A DNA stretch of 64,000 bases from Asaia bogorensis (lineage in GTDB: Bacteria > Pseudomonadota > Alphaproteobacteria > Acetobacterales > Acetobacteraceae): NCBI GenBank assembly GCA_945868845.1, contig CAMBMS010000004.1:62001-126000 (forward strand), in the 5' to 3' direction. The notes below the pieces were generated by a model. That model was not told the DNA's origin. It saw only the letters and a program-made list of their open reading frames with translations, and made no database searches. This document shows, piece by piece, positions 43,183 through 51,579 of this stretch (its first letter is position 1; each line of letters begins with the position of its first letter). The translations under genes were made by a program, and so were the position numbers.

Positions 43183-44433
43183 CTATCGGTCTGTGGCCTG
43201 GCGGCGCGGTTTGTCGAGGTTGGGGAGTAGGATGGTGACCAGCCCGAGAAAGGGCAGGTAGGAATTCAGGTGGTAGACGAATTCTAGGCTGGTACGGTCT
43301 GCGATCGCGCCCATGGCGGCGGCGCCCAGGCCGCCGAGGCCGAAGGAGAAGCCGAAGAACATCCCCGCGATCATGCCCACCCGGCCGGGCACCAGTTCCT
43401 GGGCGTAGACCAGGATGGCGGGAAAGGCGGAGGCCATCAGCATGCCGATGAAGATGCTCAGGACGCTGGTCCAGAATGGGTCGGCATAGGGCAGCAGCAA
43501 TGTGAACGGCAGGGCGCCGACGATGGAGAGCCAGATCATCGGTAGCCGGCCGAGCTTGTCGCCGATCGGCCCGCCGATCAGCGTGCCGACGGCGGTGGCG
43601 GCCATGAAGAGGAACAATTGCAGCTGCGCGTCATGCACGGAGAGGTGGAACCGCTCGATCAGATAGAGGGCGTAATAGGAGCTAAGGCTGGAGGAATAGA
43701 CGTTCTTGGAGAACATTAGGGTCATCAGCACGAAGATCAGAAATACCACGCGGGCGCGCGTAAAGCGGGCGGCGGCGGAAGCCGCGCGGGAGGCGGCGCG
43801 CGAGGGCCGAGGGCAGGCCGCGTACCACATGCCGACGCGGGCGAGGACGAACATGGCCACCAGCGCCATCAGGGAAAACCAGGCGATGGCGCCCTGGCCG
43901 AGCGGCAGCACGATTAGCGCTGCGAGCAGCGGCCCGATCGCCCCGCCGGTATTGCCGCCAACCTGGAACAGCGATTGCGCCAGCCCATAGCGCCCACCGG
44001 CGGCCAGGCGGGCAATGCGGGAGGCTTCCGGGTGGAACACCGCCGAGCCGATGCCGACTAGGGCGGCGGCGAACAGCACCATCGGATAGCTGCCGGCCTG
44101 GGATAGGAGCAGCAACCCGACCAGGGTCGCGCCCATACCGATGGCGAGGGAATAAGGTTGCGGATATTTGTCGGTGACGGTTCCCACCGTGGGTTGCAAC
44201 AGCGAGGCGGTGAGCTGGAACGCCAGGGTGATGAGGCCGATCTGGGTGTAGCTCAGCTGAAAATCCTGTTGCAACATCGGATACAGCGCCGGGATCAGCG
44301 ACTGCATTAGATCGTTCAGCAGATGGCAAAAGCTGAGGGCGATCAGGATCGGGAAGACCGCGCCCGCCTGCGGGACCACGGCTATGGCGGGCGGGCTAGG
44401 GATTTCGGCTTCGGCGACAACACTGCGCGGCAT
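43183..44433 (-). CDS. MFS transporter, fosmidomycin-resistance (Fsr) type
   Basis: A 416-residue membrane protein with about 12 helices. FCHLLNDLMQSLIPALYPMLQ near the N-terminus and LQPTVGTVTDKYPQPYSLAIG (the loop 2-3 motif) are typical of Fsr transporters, and GSAVFHPEASRIARLAAGGRYG is a strong subgroup signature. Exports toxic compounds in relatives; natural substrate unknown. The ATG at 44433 (MPRSVVAEAE) is preferred to the longer frame. Divergent from the peptide-type binding protein gene across 169 bp. Confidence 0.88.
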   Translation of the reverse strand: MPRSVVAEAEIPSPPAIAVVPQAGAVFPILIALSFCHLLNDLMQSLIPALYPMLQQDFQLSYTQIGLITLAFQLTASLLQPTVGTVTDKYPQPYSLAIGMGATLVGLLLLSQAGSYPMVLFAAALVGIGSAVFHPEASRIARLAAGGRYGLAQSLFQVGGNTGGAIGPLLAALIVLPLGQGAIAWFSLMALVAMFVLARVGMWYAACPRPSRAASRAASAAARFTRARVVFLIFVLMTLMFSKNVYSSSLSSYYALYLIERFHLSVHDAQLQLFLFMAATAVGTLIGGPIGDKLGRLPMIWLSIVGALPFTLLLPYADPFWTSVLSIFIGMLMASAFPAILVYAQELVPGRVGMIAGMFFGFSFGLGGLGAAAMGAIADRTSLEFVYHLNSYLPFLGLVTILLPNLDKPRRQATDR

Positions 44434-44602
44434 GACGGTTTCCGGGTGTGGCAAGGGAAAAAAGGAATAGTGACTCTTCTTACCAGTGCTGGACGGTGCG
44501 CGGCCAGCCGCCAATTCCCCGTCGCGCGCCGGGATGGCATGCGGCGCCGAGCTGACGCATGATCGGTCCCGCATTGCGACCCGACACGTGTGGGAGAAGA
44601 AA

Positions 44603-46201
44603 ATGAGAGACGATTACATGAAAACCGCCATCCGCACATTCGTGGGCGGCCTCGCCTTATTGGCCACGCAGGCGATGACGCCTGCCTCAGCGCAGGATGT
44701 CGCGGTGGGTGTTTCCGCCGCGCCCACCAGCGTCGATCCGCATTATCATAATCTGACACCCAACAATGCGCTGGCCACGCATATCTTCGGGACCCTGGTA
44801 AGCCGCGACGCCCAGAGCCGCCCAGTGCCGGGGCTCGCCACATCCTGGAAGCTGATCGACGACAATACCTGGGAATTCAAGCTGCGCCCGGGTGTCACTT
44901 TTCATAACGGCGCTCCCTTCACCGCCGAGGACGTGGCCTATTCGCTCGCCCGCCCGCCTTTGGTATTGAATTCCCCCGGCAGCTTCGCCGTGTATTCCCG
45001 CTCCGTGAAGGAGGTGCAGGTGGTGGATGCGATCACCGTGCGGCTGAAGACGGACGGGCTTTACCCGCTGCTACCGGTCGATCTGACAAATGTCCGTATG
45101 GTCTGGCACGGCATTGGCCCGGGTGCCACGACGGAGGATTTCAATTCCGGCAAACACGCCATCGGCACCGGGCCGTTCAAGCTGGCGGCCTATCGCTCCG
45201 GCGATCGTGTGGAGCTGACGCGTAATGAAAGCTACTGGGGTACGAAGCCTCATTGGAAGAATGTTTCTTACCGCTTCCTGCCCAATAATGGTGCACGCGT
45301 CGCGGCGTTGCTGGCCGGCGATGTGTCACTCATTGAGGCGGTGCCGACGACGGAGGTCGCGCAACTGAGCACGAATCCGAAGCTGGTGATTACGGAGGTG
45401 AATTCTACCCGCATCGTGTTTCTGTGGTTCGACCGTTCGCGTACCGGCCCGACTCCCTTTGTGAAAGGTCCGAACGGGGAAACGCTGGACAAGAATCCAC
45501 TGAACGATCTGCGCGTCCGCCAGGCACTGTCGATTGCTATTAACCGCCCAGCGATCGTGGAGCGGGTGATGGAAAACGCTGCCATTGCGTCCGGCCAGCT
45601 GCTGCCGCCGGGGTCGTATTCGCATGTTCCCGGTCTCAACCCGCCGACCTTCGATCCGCAGAAGGCAAAGGCGTTGTTGGCGGAGGCGGGCTATCAGAAT
45701 GGCCTTAGCCTGACCCTGCATGGTCCGAACGACCGCTATGTGAACGATGCTAAGATCATTCAGGCTGTCGGGCAGATGTGGACCCGCATCGGCGTGAAGA
45801 CGCAGGTGGAGGGGATCACTTGGCCCAGCTTTATCGGCCGCGCCAGCAAGCAGGAATTTTCGACATTCCTGCTCGCCTGGGGCACCACCTCGGGCGAGGC
45901 ATCCAATCCGTTGCGGGCATTGATCGCGACGCCGACGCCGGCGAAGGGCTGGGGCACCGCCAATCGCGGCAAATACTCCAACCCGACGGTGGATAATTTG
46001 CTGGAGCGCGCTCTGGCCACCGCCGGTGACGCGGCGCGGGAAAAACTGCTGATCGAGGCGACGAGTATCGCCATGACCGACTTGCCGTTTATTCCGCTGC
46101 ACACGCAGAAGAATATCTGGGCCATGCGTGCCGGCCTGACCTACGTGCCGCGTGTGGATGAGGAAACCAACGTCGCCGAGTTGCGGCCGGCCAGGCAGTA
46201 G
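44603..46201 (+). CDS. ABC transporter substrate-binding protein, family 5 (peptide/nickel type)
   Basis: A 532-residue periplasmic binding protein of the DppA/OppA class. Signal peptide: MRDDYMKTAIRTFVGGLALL, cleavage after ASA (TPASAQDV). Family motifs are GLATSWKLIDDNTWEFKLRP, GVTFHNGAPFTAEDVAYS, GTGPFKLAAYRSGD and NPLNDLRVRQALSIAINRPA. No permease or ATPase gene of this class is near, so it must work with components encoded elsewhere or as an orphan. GGGAG precedes the ATG. It is followed 13 bases later by a CoA-transferase gene. Confidence 0.9.
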   Translation: MRDDYMKTAIRTFVGGLALLATQAMTPASAQDVAVGVSAAPTSVDPHYHNLTPNNALATHIFGTLVSRDAQSRPVPGLATSWKLIDDNTWEFKLRPGVTFHNGAPFTAEDVAYSLARPPLVLNSPGSFAVYSRSVKEVQVVDAITVRLKTDGLYPLLPVDLTNVRMVWHGIGPGATTEDFNSGKHAIGTGPFKLAAYRSGDRVELTRNESYWGTKPHWKNVSYRFLPNNGARVAALLAGDVSLIEAVPTTEVAQLSTNPKLVITEVNSTRIVFLWFDRSRTGPTPFVKGPNGETLDKNPLNDLRVRQALSIAINRPAIVERVMENAAIASGQLLPPGSYSHVPGLNPPTFDPQKAKALLAEAGYQNGLSLTLHGPNDRYVNDAKIIQAVGQMWTRIGVKTQVEGITWPSFIGRASKQEFSTFLLAWGTTSGEASNPLRALIATPTPAKGWGTANRGKYSNPTVDNLLERALATAGDAAREKLLIEATSIAMTDLPFIPLHTQKNIWAMRAGLTYVPRVDEETNVAELRPARQ

Positions 46202-46213
46202 GGAGCGTGCGCA

Positions 46214-47347
46214 ATGAGCGGACCATTGGCGGGGATCAAGGTGATCGAGGTCGGCCAGGCTTTGGCTGGCCCGCTCGCCGGGGTGATCATGGCGGATATG
46301 GGCGCCGACGTGATCAAGGTGGAAAAACCCGATGGCGGCGACGATGCCCGGCTTTGGGGCCCGCCCTTTGTCAATGGCGATTCAGTGATGTTTCACACTA
46401 CCAATCGCAATAAGCGTTCCGTCACGTTGGATATTCAAACGCCGGACGGGGTGGAGAAGTTAAAGGCGCTGGTGCGGAATGCCGATATTCTGATCCAAAA
46501 TCTGCGCCCAGGACTGATGGAAAAATTCGGCATCGGGCCGGACCATCTGCGCGCGGTCAATCCGCGTTTGATCTATTGCAACATCTGGGCGTTTGGCGCT
46601 AACGGACCGATGAAGCTGGCGCCCGGGTTTGATCCGCTGCTACAATCCTTTGGCGCGGTGGTGACATTGACAGGGCGGCCGGAAGATCCGCCGACCTTTT
46701 GCGCCCCGGCGATCAATGACAAGGCAACCGGTATGTGGTGCGTCATCGGCGCGCTCGGTGCCTTGCAGCAGCGCGCACGAACTGGGATCGGCTGCACGAT
46801 CGATACCTCGCTGTTTGAAAGTGCCTGCGCCTGGGTCGAAGGACCGCTGAATAATTTTCAGGTGACCGGCAAGGTACCGGAGCGCCACGGCACCGGAAGC
46901 AACATCATCGTGCCGTACCAGATTTTTACCACCGCCGACCGGCCTTTGTGCATCGCGGCCGGCAATGACCGGCTGTTCGTGAAGATGGCGGACGCGATGG
47001 GGCACTCGGAATGGTATGCTGATCCGCGTTTTTCCGACGGCCGCAAGCGCAACCAACATGGCCCGGCGTTGATCGCTCTGATGAAACCGGTGGTGGCGGC
47101 GAAAACCCGCACCGACTGGTTGGAAATTCTTGGCCGTGTCGGCGTGCCGTGCGCGGCGGTGAACGATATTTCCGAACTTTCCGCGTCCGAACAATTGGCG
47201 GCCGTGGATATGATGCGCGTTTTGCCGGGCAGTGGGCTGCGGGTGGTGGGGTTGCCGATCAGCTTCGATGGGGAACGGCCGCATCCGCAGGGGGATTCAC
47301 CCAATCTGGGGGAGCATGACGGGGAAATATTCGGCACTGGTGATTGA
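46214..47347 (+). CDS. CaiB/BaiF family (type III) CoA transferase
   Basis: A 377-residue enzyme that moves CoA between organic acids. GIKVIEVGQALAGPLAGVIMADMGADVIKVEKPDGGDDAR is the classic N-terminus (positions 7-46), followed by NRNKRSVTLDIQTPDG, then the catalytic Asp region GIGCTIDTSLFESACAWVEG and the C-terminal GVPCAAVNDISEL. GGGAG lies 8 bases before the ATG. It is likely co-transcribed with the binding protein, suggesting uptake and CoA activation of the same carboxylic acid. Confidence 0.92.
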   Translation: MSGPLAGIKVIEVGQALAGPLAGVIMADMGADVIKVEKPDGGDDARLWGPPFVNGDSVMFHTTNRNKRSVTLDIQTPDGVEKLKALVRNADILIQNLRPGLMEKFGIGPDHLRAVNPRLIYCNIWAFGANGPMKLAPGFDPLLQSFGAVVTLTGRPEDPPTFCAPAINDKATGMWCVIGALGALQQRARTGIGCTIDTSLFESACAWVEGPLNNFQVTGKVPERHGTGSNIIVPYQIFTTADRPLCIAAGNDRLFVKMADAMGHSEWYADPRFSDGRKRNQHGPALIALMKPVVAAKTRTDWLEILGRVGVPCAAVNDISELSASEQLAAVDMMRVLPGSGLRVVGLPISFDGERPHPQGDSPNLGEHDGEIFGTGD

Positions 47348-47565
47348 CGCTTTCGTCCTGTGGGCGCTTAAATTTCGGCATGCGACAGACCGTCATTCCC
47401 GTGATGCTGTTTTGGTGCTGCTGGTATTTACCGGAGGCCTAAGTCTTACGCGCATATCGTGATCCCCAAAGTCGCCGCCCTAGGTGGCTTTCGTGTTTCT
47501 GATCCCTGAGAAAAATCCGATTTTTGTCTGTGGCGCAGCTTCTCAACCAGAAGGAAGCCCATGCC
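47348..47565. other. 218-bp intergenic region with a probable terminator
   Basis: AAAGTCGCC (47468-47476) pairs with GGTGGCTTT (47483-47491), with two wobble pairs, followed by CGTGTTTCT: a plausible terminator for the CoA-transferase gene. No other coding signal is convincing in this stretch. Confidence 0.4.
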
Positions 47566-47721
47566 ATGACCACCCAGAACAAATCTGCCGGCATAGATGT
47601 CTGCTCCGGCCCCTCGCTGCCGCGCGCGGAACACCTAGCGCTGGATGCCGCCCGTTTCGTCCCCGCCAAGTCGCTCACCAGCATCGATCAGGTGGCCTCT
47701 CGCCCAGCGGCCGCAGAATAG
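47566..47721 (+). CDS. 51-residue hypothetical protein
   Basis: ORF from MTTQNKSAGIDVCSG to QVASRPAAAE with AAGGAAG about 8 bases upstream of the ATG. Composition is coding-like but low in information. Not recognised; it may be the leftover end of a larger gene. Confidence 0.3.
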   Translation: MTTQNKSAGIDVCSGPSLPRAEHLALDAARFVPAKSLTSIDQVASRPAAAE

Positions 47722-47762
47722 CGTATGCTGTCCTTCAACCCACATCATCGGGAGGAAGAACG

Positions 47763-48143
47763 ATGGCGGACGATTTGAAGGCGATCGAAGAGGTGCTGCA
47801 AACCTATTTCGATGGACTTTACGAAGGCAGCACGGAAAAATTGGCCGCTGCTTTTCACGACAGCGCCGATTTGCGCAGCGTGAACGCCGACGGTTCGCTC
47901 GCCGTGTTGCCAAAGGCGGCGTGGCTCGAGGGGGTGCGGAACCGTCCCTCCGCCGCCAGCCGAAACTTGCTGCGCCGTGATTTTGTCATCAGTCTCGATC
48001 GGTCCAGCTCGACTACGGCGTTCGCGAAGGTAAATTGCCAGATTCCGCCGCGCTATTTTACGGATTACTTAGTGCTGGCGAAATTGCAAGGGGGTTGGAA
48101 GATCGTGTCAAAAACTTTCCACACTGACACGCGCGAGGGTTGA
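47763..48143 (+). CDS. NTF2-like (SnoaL/lumazine-binding-like) protein
   Basis: A 126-residue protein with the NTF2-like fold pattern: an N-terminal helix ADDLKAIEEVLQTYFDGLYE, the strand AAAFHDSADLRSVNADG, and C-terminal strands FTDYLVLAKLQGGWKIVSKT. The general form is that of the Lumazine_bd_2 family, found beside dehydrogenases. GGGAGGAAG is directly upstream of the ATG. It is co-transcribed with the SDR 13 bases downstream. May bind or isomerise a small molecule. Confidence 0.75.
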   Translation: MADDLKAIEEVLQTYFDGLYEGSTEKLAAAFHDSADLRSVNADGSLAVLPKAAWLEGVRNRPSAASRNLLRRDFVISLDRSSSTTAFAKVNCQIPPRYFTDYLVLAKLQGGWKIVSKTFHTDTREG

Positions 48144-48156
48144 GGAGAGAACGCAC

Positions 48157-48936
48157 ATGCGTATGGAAAACAAGATTGGGATTGTTACCGCGGCCGGTTC
48201 CGGCATGGGCCGCGCCGGGGCCACTCGTTTTGCACGCGAGGGCGCGGCGATGGGGGTGGTGGACCTCGACCCGGACGCCGCCGCCGCCGTTGTGAGAACC
48301 ATCACCGCTGCCGGCGGGCGCGCTATCGCGCTGTCCGGCGATCTGCGCGACGAAGCATTCGCGCGCGGGATCGTGCGGCAGACCGCGAATGCTTTTGGTG
48401 GGCTGGATTTTGTTTGGAACCATGTCGGCCATCCCGGTCCCGCCTCTTTCGAGGGGCTGGATATGCGCGACTACGACCAGGCAATGGATCTGAACGTACG
48501 ATCCGCGGTGATCACCACCGAGGCAGCGATCCCAGAATTGCGCGCGCGCGGCGGTGGCGCGGTTTTGTTCACGGCGTCCACCTCGGGTCTCGTCGGCTCG
48601 CCCTTCAGCCCGGTTTATTCGGCGGCAAAATTTGCTGTTGTCGGCATGACGCGCTCGTTGGCAAAACGTTACGGGAGGCAAAAAATCCGCTTCAACGCGA
48701 TTTGTCCCGGATCCATCGACACGCCCATGCTGCGCGTCTTTGTCGCACGGCCCGATCAGCAGCAGACGCATGGCGCCGACAAGGAACAGCTGGTGGTGCA
48801 GCGCGGCGCGCAGAACGCAATGGGCCGCATCGCGCAGCCTGATGAGATCGCCAACGCAGCCCTATTCCTCCTTTCCGACGAAGCTTCTTTCGTTACCGGG
48901 TCGATCCTCGCGGTGGATGGCGGTAGTACAGCCTGA
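48157..48936 (+). CDS. short-chain dehydrogenase/reductase
   Basis: A 259-residue classical SDR. Rossmann motif TAAGSGMGRAGA (a TGxxxGxG variant with Ala for the first Gly), VDLD for the cofactor acidic residue (suggesting NAD+ preference), catalytic Ser in TASTSG, Tyr-x3-Lys in VYSAAK and the C-terminal VDGGSTA. NAG is replaced by NHVG (DFVWNHVGHPG). Substrate unknown. Together with the NTF2-like protein it forms a two-gene unit. Confidence 0.9.
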   Translation: MRMENKIGIVTAAGSGMGRAGATRFAREGAAMGVVDLDPDAAAAVVRTITAAGGRAIALSGDLRDEAFARGIVRQTANAFGGLDFVWNHVGHPGPASFEGLDMRDYDQAMDLNVRSAVITTEAAIPELRARGGGAVLFTASTSGLVGSPFSPVYSAAKFAVVGMTRSLAKRYGRQKIRFNAICPGSIDTPMLRVFVARPDQQQTHGADKEQLVVQRGAQNAMGRIAQPDEIANAALFLLSDEASFVTGSILAVDGGSTA

Positions 48937-48952
48937 GCGGTCGCTTGAAACA

Positions 48953-49038
48953 TTCTGCACTGGCCCGCTCCCTACCCGGCCACCCACAGAAGTGTAAGCT
49001 CGTTGGGTGGTCAGGTGGGGGAGCGGGCCGGTGCAGAA
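48953..49038. repeat. palindromic intergenic repeat, copy 2
   Basis: TTCTGCACTGGCCCGCTCCC (48953-48972) and GGGAGCGGGCCGGTGCAGAA (49019-49038) pair over 20 bases with one G-T. The inner parts (CACCCA at 48981-48986, TGGGTG at 49004-49009) extend the stem. The minus-strand core matches copy 1 at 14431-14472 in 37 of 42 bases. About 86 bp in all, between the SDR gene and the liv operon. Confidence 0.7.
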
Positions 49039-49199
49039 CGCTTCGAGACGCGCTCTTAGTCGCGTTTTAAAACAGACGCTCACGGCACATAGGAGGTGTG
49101 CGTGGGCGATTGACTGATCCGAATAGACTAACCTACTGTACGCTCGAAGAATCAAAAATGGGCGCTCGATGCGGGCGTCTGATTAAATTAGGAGCCGGC

Positions 49200-50456
49200 A
49201 TGATAAAGCGTTCACTACTTAGCCTAGGAGTGGCCTTCCTAGCGGCTGGTCTGCTGTTTGGTGCTGGTGCTGCGATGGCGCAGAACACCATCAAGATTGC
49301 CCTGATTGCGCCGTTTTCCGGCCCTGTCGCCGCCCAAGGCGATGCCTGGCTGAAGATGCTGAGCTATGCGATGAGCAACACCAACGCCCGAGGCGGCGCG
49401 CTCGGTAAGAAATTGGAGCTGGTGACCTTCGACGACAAATTCCAGCCGGCCGAGGCCCTCATCGCGCTGAAGGCGGCGACCGATCAGAATATTTCCATCA
49501 TTATCGGCGGGGTAGGCTCCAACGTCGCCGCGGCGATGATCGACGGCATAGCCAAGCATAATGCACGCAACCCGAAGAATCAGGCCGTCTATCTGAACGT
49601 GTCCGCGCTGACCACGGAATTCACCGAGGAGAAATGCGACTTCTGGCATTTTCGCTTCTCTGCCAATGTCACCATGCGCGTTGCCACCATGATCCGGGGT
49701 ATGCCGCAGGACGTCAAAAGTGTCTTCCTGATGAACCAGGACTATGCCTATGGTCAGGGCGTCGTCGCGGACACCAAGAAGTTCCTCGCGCAGTACCGTC
49801 CAGACATCAAGGTCGTGGGTGAGGAAATGATCCCGCTGATGAAGATCAAGGATTTTTCCTCCTACGCCACCAAGCTTCAGGCCTCCGGCGCGCAGGCGCT
49901 GCTGACCTCCAACTGGGGCCAGGACTTCAACCTGCTGATGAAAGCAAGCAACGAGGCGGGGCTGGATCTTAAATTTTACACATTCAGTGCGCATCTGAAC
50001 GGCGCGCCGACGGCGATGGGCGAAGGCGGCGCCAATCGTGCGATAGCGGTGCTGGAAGGCCATGACAACATGGGCGCCGAGATGAACAACGCGGCGGCGG
50101 AAGAGTGGGTGAAGAACTGGCGCGCCACTGGTGCCACCTTTGACTTTCCGTGGGTCAACTTTCAGACCACGTTCGAGATGCTGGCTGGCGCGATCAATAA
50201 GGCTGGTTCCACCGAAGCCCTGAAGGTGGCCCTGGCGCTGGAAGGCATCCAGATGAAGGACGTCTATGGCAAAGTGAACATCATGCGGAAGGAGGATCAT
50301 CAGATCCTGCAACCTTACTACACGGCGTTGTTCACTAAGCCGGTGAAGTATGATTCCGAAAAAACCGGCCTGGGTTGGAAAACCTTGACCGCCGCGACCA
50401 CAGAACAACTGACCTTCCCGACCTCCTGCAAGATGAAGCGGCCAAGCGGCGCCTGA
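49200..50456 (+). CDS. ABC transporter substrate-binding protein (branched-chain amino acid type)
   Basis: A 418-residue periplasmic protein of the Peripla_BP_6 (LivJ) class. Signal peptide MIKRSLLSLGVAFLAAGLLF, cleavage after AMA. Mature start QNTIKIALIAPFSGPVAAQG; RGGALGKKLELVTFDDKFQP is the typical second segment. AGGAG is 6 bases before the ATG; the longer open frame upstream is not used. It heads the transporter operon. Liv-type systems of this class often carry aromatic or other acids, so the substrate is uncertain. Confidence 0.92.
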   Translation: MIKRSLLSLGVAFLAAGLLFGAGAAMAQNTIKIALIAPFSGPVAAQGDAWLKMLSYAMSNTNARGGALGKKLELVTFDDKFQPAEALIALKAATDQNISIIIGGVGSNVAAAMIDGIAKHNARNPKNQAVYLNVSALTTEFTEEKCDFWHFRFSANVTMRVATMIRGMPQDVKSVFLMNQDYAYGQGVVADTKKFLAQYRPDIKVVGEEMIPLMKIKDFSSYATKLQASGAQALLTSNWGQDFNLLMKASNEAGLDLKFYTFSAHLNGAPTAMGEGGANRAIAVLEGHDNMGAEMNNAAAEEWVKNWRATGATFDFPWVNFQTTFEMLAGAINKAGSTEALKVALALEGIQMKDVYGKVNIMRKEDHQILQPYYTALFTKPVKYDSEKTGLGWKTLTAATTEQLTFPTSCKMKRPSGA

Positions 50457-50482
50457 TGATCGGCCGTCTGACATGACGAAAC

Positions 50483-50513
50483 GACGGCATGCGCCTGGTG
50501 GGTGCATGCCGTC
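50483..50513 (+). other. hairpin between binding-protein gene and livH
   Basis: GACGGCATGC and GCATGCCGTC form a perfect 10-bp stem with an 11-base loop, 27 bases after the binding-protein stop. Such structures commonly stabilise the upstream mRNA so that the binding protein is made in excess over the membrane parts. Confidence 0.55.
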
Positions 50514-50631
50514 CCATCGGGACACTTCCTTGGAGCCATGCCCCTAGGACCGTTTCTCTGGTGACCGCTCTTCAACACCCTATTCTATTAGTTAGTTGGA
50601 ATTTCCCCACCATGATGATGGATCACACGCG

Positions 50632-51579
50632 ATGGAGGTAATTCTTATCTCCCTGTTGAACGGCTTCGTCTATGGCATGTTGCTGTTCATGCTAGCGAGC
50701 GGTCTGACTCTGATTTTTTCCATGATGGGCGTGTTGAATTTCGCCCATGCCGGCATCTACATGATCGGTGCCTATGTGGCGTTTGAAAGTAGCCGTCTGA
50801 TTGGCTTTTGGGCAGCGCTGCTTATCGCGCCCCTGGTCTGCGCTGTGATCGGCGCGGCGATCGAGATCTACGGCCTGCGGCGGACGCACCGTAACGGCCA
50901 TATCGCCGAGCTGCTGTTCACCTTCGGGCTGTTCTTCATCATCGAGCGTGGCGTCCAAATGATTTGGGGCATGCTGCCGGTACCGTATCGCGTGCCGATG
51001 GCCTTGGATTTCCCACTGTTCAGTCTTTACGGCATCAATTTTCCAGCTTATCGGGCCTTCATGCTGTTGATCGCTGGCGGCATGTTGCTGGCGATCTGGC
51101 TGCTGCTGACGCGCACGCGCATCGGGCTGATCATCCAGGCGGCGCTGACGCATCCCAATATGGTCAGCTCGCTCGGCCATAACGTGCCGCGCGTGTTCAC
51201 CATCGTGTTTGCCGGCGGCTGCTATCTCGCCGGCCTCGCCGGGGTGATCGGCGGCAACTATCAGATGACGGAGCCTTCGATGGCCGCCGCGCTGGGGCCG
51301 ATCGTGTTCGTGGTGGTGGTCCTTGGCGGGTTGGGATCGCTGGGCGGCTGTTTCGTCGCCTCCATCATCGTCGGTATGCTGCAGACCTTCGCGGTGGTAG
51401 TCGATGCGTCCGCCGCCAGCGTGCTGGGTGGTCTGGTATCCTGGATCGGCACGTCGAATCTGCTGGGTGAAATCCTCTCCGTGCCCGTCTCGCGCGTCGG
51501 GCCGTTGCTGCCCTACGCGATGATGGTGCTGATGCTGTTGTTCCGCCCTCGCGGCCTGATGGGGACACGTGACACATGA
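50632..51579 (+). CDS. livH: branched-chain amino acid ABC transporter permease LivH-type
   Basis: A 315-residue integral membrane protein with about 8 helices. SGLTLIFSMMGVLNFAHAGIYMIGAY (start near residue 24) is the classic LivH signature, with GLRRTHRNGHIAELLFTFGL and a C-terminal LLPYAMMVLMLLFRPRGLMG. The ATG at 50632 (MEVILISLL) is chosen over a start 12 codons earlier, which would add a charged, non-family segment. Overlaps livM by four bases. Confidence 0.93.
   Translation: MEVILISLLNGFVYGMLLFMLASGLTLIFSMMGVLNFAHAGIYMIGAYVAFESSRLIGFWAALLIAPLVCAVIGAAIEIYGLRRTHRNGHIAELLFTFGLFFIIERGVQMIWGMLPVPYRVPMALDFPLFSLYGINFPAYRAFMLLIAGGMLLAIWLLLTRTRIGLIIQAALTHPNMVSSLGHNVPRVFTIVFAGGCYLAGLAGVIGGNYQMTEPSMAAALGPIVFVVVVLGGLGSLGGCFVASIIVGMLQTFAVVVDASAASVLGGLVSWIGTSNLLGEILSVPVSRVGPLLPYAMMVLMLLFRPRGLMGTRDT

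Noticed and set aside
46387-46402. TGTTTCAC half-site inside the CoA-transferase gene as a third parS
   Set aside because: Only the left half matches; the right half has no symmetry.
49239-50525. 428-codon minus-strand frame
   Set aside because: Antisense to the branched-chain amino acid type binding protein; His/Arg/Gly-rich shadow.
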